From: Chlamydiota bacterium
GTDB taxonomy: Bacteria > Auribacterota > UBA3054 > B51-G9
NCBI GenBank assembly: GCA_003648225.1
Contig: QMOL01000035.1
Span: 1-14,874 of the forward strand
Reading direction: 5' to 3'
DNA length: 14,874 bases
The notes under the pieces are model-generated. The model saw nothing but the letters and a program-made list of their open reading frames with translations. It was not told the DNA's origin and made no database searches. Shown piece after piece: positions 13,934-14,874 of the stretch. Every line of letters starts with the position of its first letter. Within the stretch, counting starts at the first letter, position 1. Position numbers and translations under genes: made by a program.

Positions 13934-14874
13934 GCCGACATTTTTTTCTGCCTTTTTCACTTCATCTCTGCACAATTTAATTACATTTTCACCAATCGTG
14001 TTTTTAAATTTATTATAAACAGACTCGGTTCTTTTACTAAAAAGTTCAAGCTCTTTTTTTGACGGTTTCGTTACTTTCATCCCTGAATCAGTTAACTTTT
14101 TGACTAAAATATTATCTTCATTTTGAACATAGTCACGCTGATAATTCATAGCGTCTTTTGCACAAGCTTTAATTATTTTTCTTTCATCTTCAGTCAGCGA
14201 ATTCCATTTATTACCGCTCATTACCAATATTATCGGATCATAAGCGTAATTCCATAACGTTACATATTTTTGAACTTCATAAAGTTTGCTTGAATAAATT
14301 ATTGATAAAGGATTCTCCTGACCGTCAACTGTTCCTTGAGCAAGAGCGGTAAACACTTCGCCGAAATTCATAGTGCTTGGATTCGCTCCGAGCAGTTTAA
14401 AAACAGTAAGAAATAATTTTGTGCCCGCGACACGAATTTTAAGCCTTTTCATATCTTCCGGTGATTTAACCGGTAATTTATTATTTGTCAATTGTCGAAA
14501 ACCATTTACTCCAAATGCTAATACTTTTATATTTTTTTCTTTTAACCATTCAGCGGATTTATCTCCCATAACACCATCACATACTTTGTTGGCAACCTGA
14601 TGATTCGGAAACATCCACGGCAAACTGAAAACATCAAATCGGGGATCAATATGCAGAGCCAGAATAATAGGGGATACAAGCATCAGGTCTATTGCTCCGG
14701 TCTGCAGCATTTGAAGTTCAGTTTTTTGATTTCTGTTAGCTAACTGACCACCGGGGAACACCTGTACTTTTATTTTGCCAATCAACTTTTTATTTACAGA
14801 TTTTGCAAACTTCTGCGCGCCGATATCCCAGCTTGATCCCGGGGAGGTAATATGGCTTAATCGCAACCGCAATG
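13922..14874 (-). CDS. dctP: TRAP transporter substrate-binding protein, DctP family (5' end outside window)
   Basis: This is the periplasmic binding component of a tripartite ATP-independent transporter, delivering an organic acid (C4-dicarboxylate or similar) to DctQM permease. About 317 residues are visible. The reading frame stays open to the right edge, and the first residues, LRLSHITSPGSSW, match the start of the mature domain, so the signal peptide and true start lie beyond the window. Family features include IKVQVFPGGQL (34-44 of the visible part), TGAIDLMLVSP, LPWMFPN (84-90), IRVAGTKLF with the conserved Arg that binds substrate carboxylate (about 147), and FGEVFTALAQGTVDGQENP (170-188). 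The substrate cannot be read from sequence. No dctQ or dctM is seen; they are not in the 3' direction, where the convergent + strand gene lies, so they must be upstream or elsewhere. The last 12 bp overlap the end of the neighbouring gene. Confidence 0.93.
   Translation of the reverse strand, partial: LRLRLSHITSPGSSWDIGAQKFAKSVNKKLIGKIKVQVFPGGQLANRNQKTELQMLQTGAIDLMLVSPIILALHIDPRFDVFSLPWMFPNHQVANKVCDGVMGDKSAEWLKEKNIKVLAFGVNGFRQLTNNKLPVKSPEDMKRLKIRVAGTKLFLTVFKLLGANPSTMNFGEVFTALAQGTVDGQENPLSIIYSSKLYEVQKYVTLWNYAYDPIILVMSGNKWNSLTEDERKIIKACAKDAMNYQRDYVQNEDNILVKKLTDSGMKVTKPSKKELELFSKRTESVYNKFKNTIGENVIKLCRDEVKKAEKNVGLSD

Noticed and set aside
13925..13947. Possible terminator: GTCCGATAAGCCGAC followed by seven T
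   Set aside because: The stem is only about three to four weak pairs, so the T-run is more likely just part of the Lys-rich codons of the opposing gene.
1..14874. CRISPR arrays, tRNA or rRNA genes, phage or defence modules
   Set aside because: No regularly spaced repeats, no tRNA-like cloverleaf and no matching gene families were found; intergenic gaps are short.

Overview
The window is an AT-rich bacterial stretch (roughly 37-38% GC by eye) packed with genes on the + strand, plus one partial gene on the - strand at the right edge. The content (rpsO-pnp, accA, mreB, a YkuD-type L,D-transpeptidase, secreted proteins with Sec signals, a TRAP binding protein) fits a diderm bacterium. The mix resembles PVC-superphylum genomes such as Lentisphaerota, but that placement is a low-confidence impression, not something the sequence proves.

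Layout. Positions 1-268 hold a 25-bp-period direct repeat, a near-consensus sigma-70 promoter (TTTACA / 17 bp / TATAAT) and a structured ~134-nt leader for rpsO. Then come rpsO (S15), pnp (PNPase), dut (dUTPase), two tandem paralogous secreted proteins with lysine-rich tails (3558-5072, 5110-6591), trmL (tRNA 2'-O-methyltransferase), a TPR-LysM-YkuD L,D-transpeptidase, accA, a shortened uvrA, mreB and a membrane-anchored protein (12926-13933). This last gene overlaps tail-to-tail with a 5'-truncated dctP-type gene on the - strand. I see no convincing intrinsic terminator on the + strand between rpsO and the end of the run, so long read-through transcripts are plausible.

How the genes relate. 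rpsO-pnp is a conserved ribosome/RNA-decay pair. dut, uvrA and trmL are housekeeping genes for nucleotide pools, DNA repair and tRNA modification. accA, the L,D-transpeptidase and mreB serve membrane and wall growth. The least familiar part is a set of three proteins. The tandem pair is clearly homologous, and the protein after mreB appears to be a distant relative. All three have the layout of gluzincin (peptidase MA-like) proteins, but the place where HExxH should lie holds Tyr and no zinc ligands. They look like non-catalytic, extracytoplasmic gluzincin-fold proteins, one of them directly coupled to mreB where mreC would often be found.

Other points of note: UvrA appears to lack its insertion domain by a clean in-frame deletion of about 90 residues; strong hairpins without U-tracts flank pnp on both sides; and the genes change from clear Shine-Dalgarno sites (rpsO to 5110) to almost none (trmL onward).
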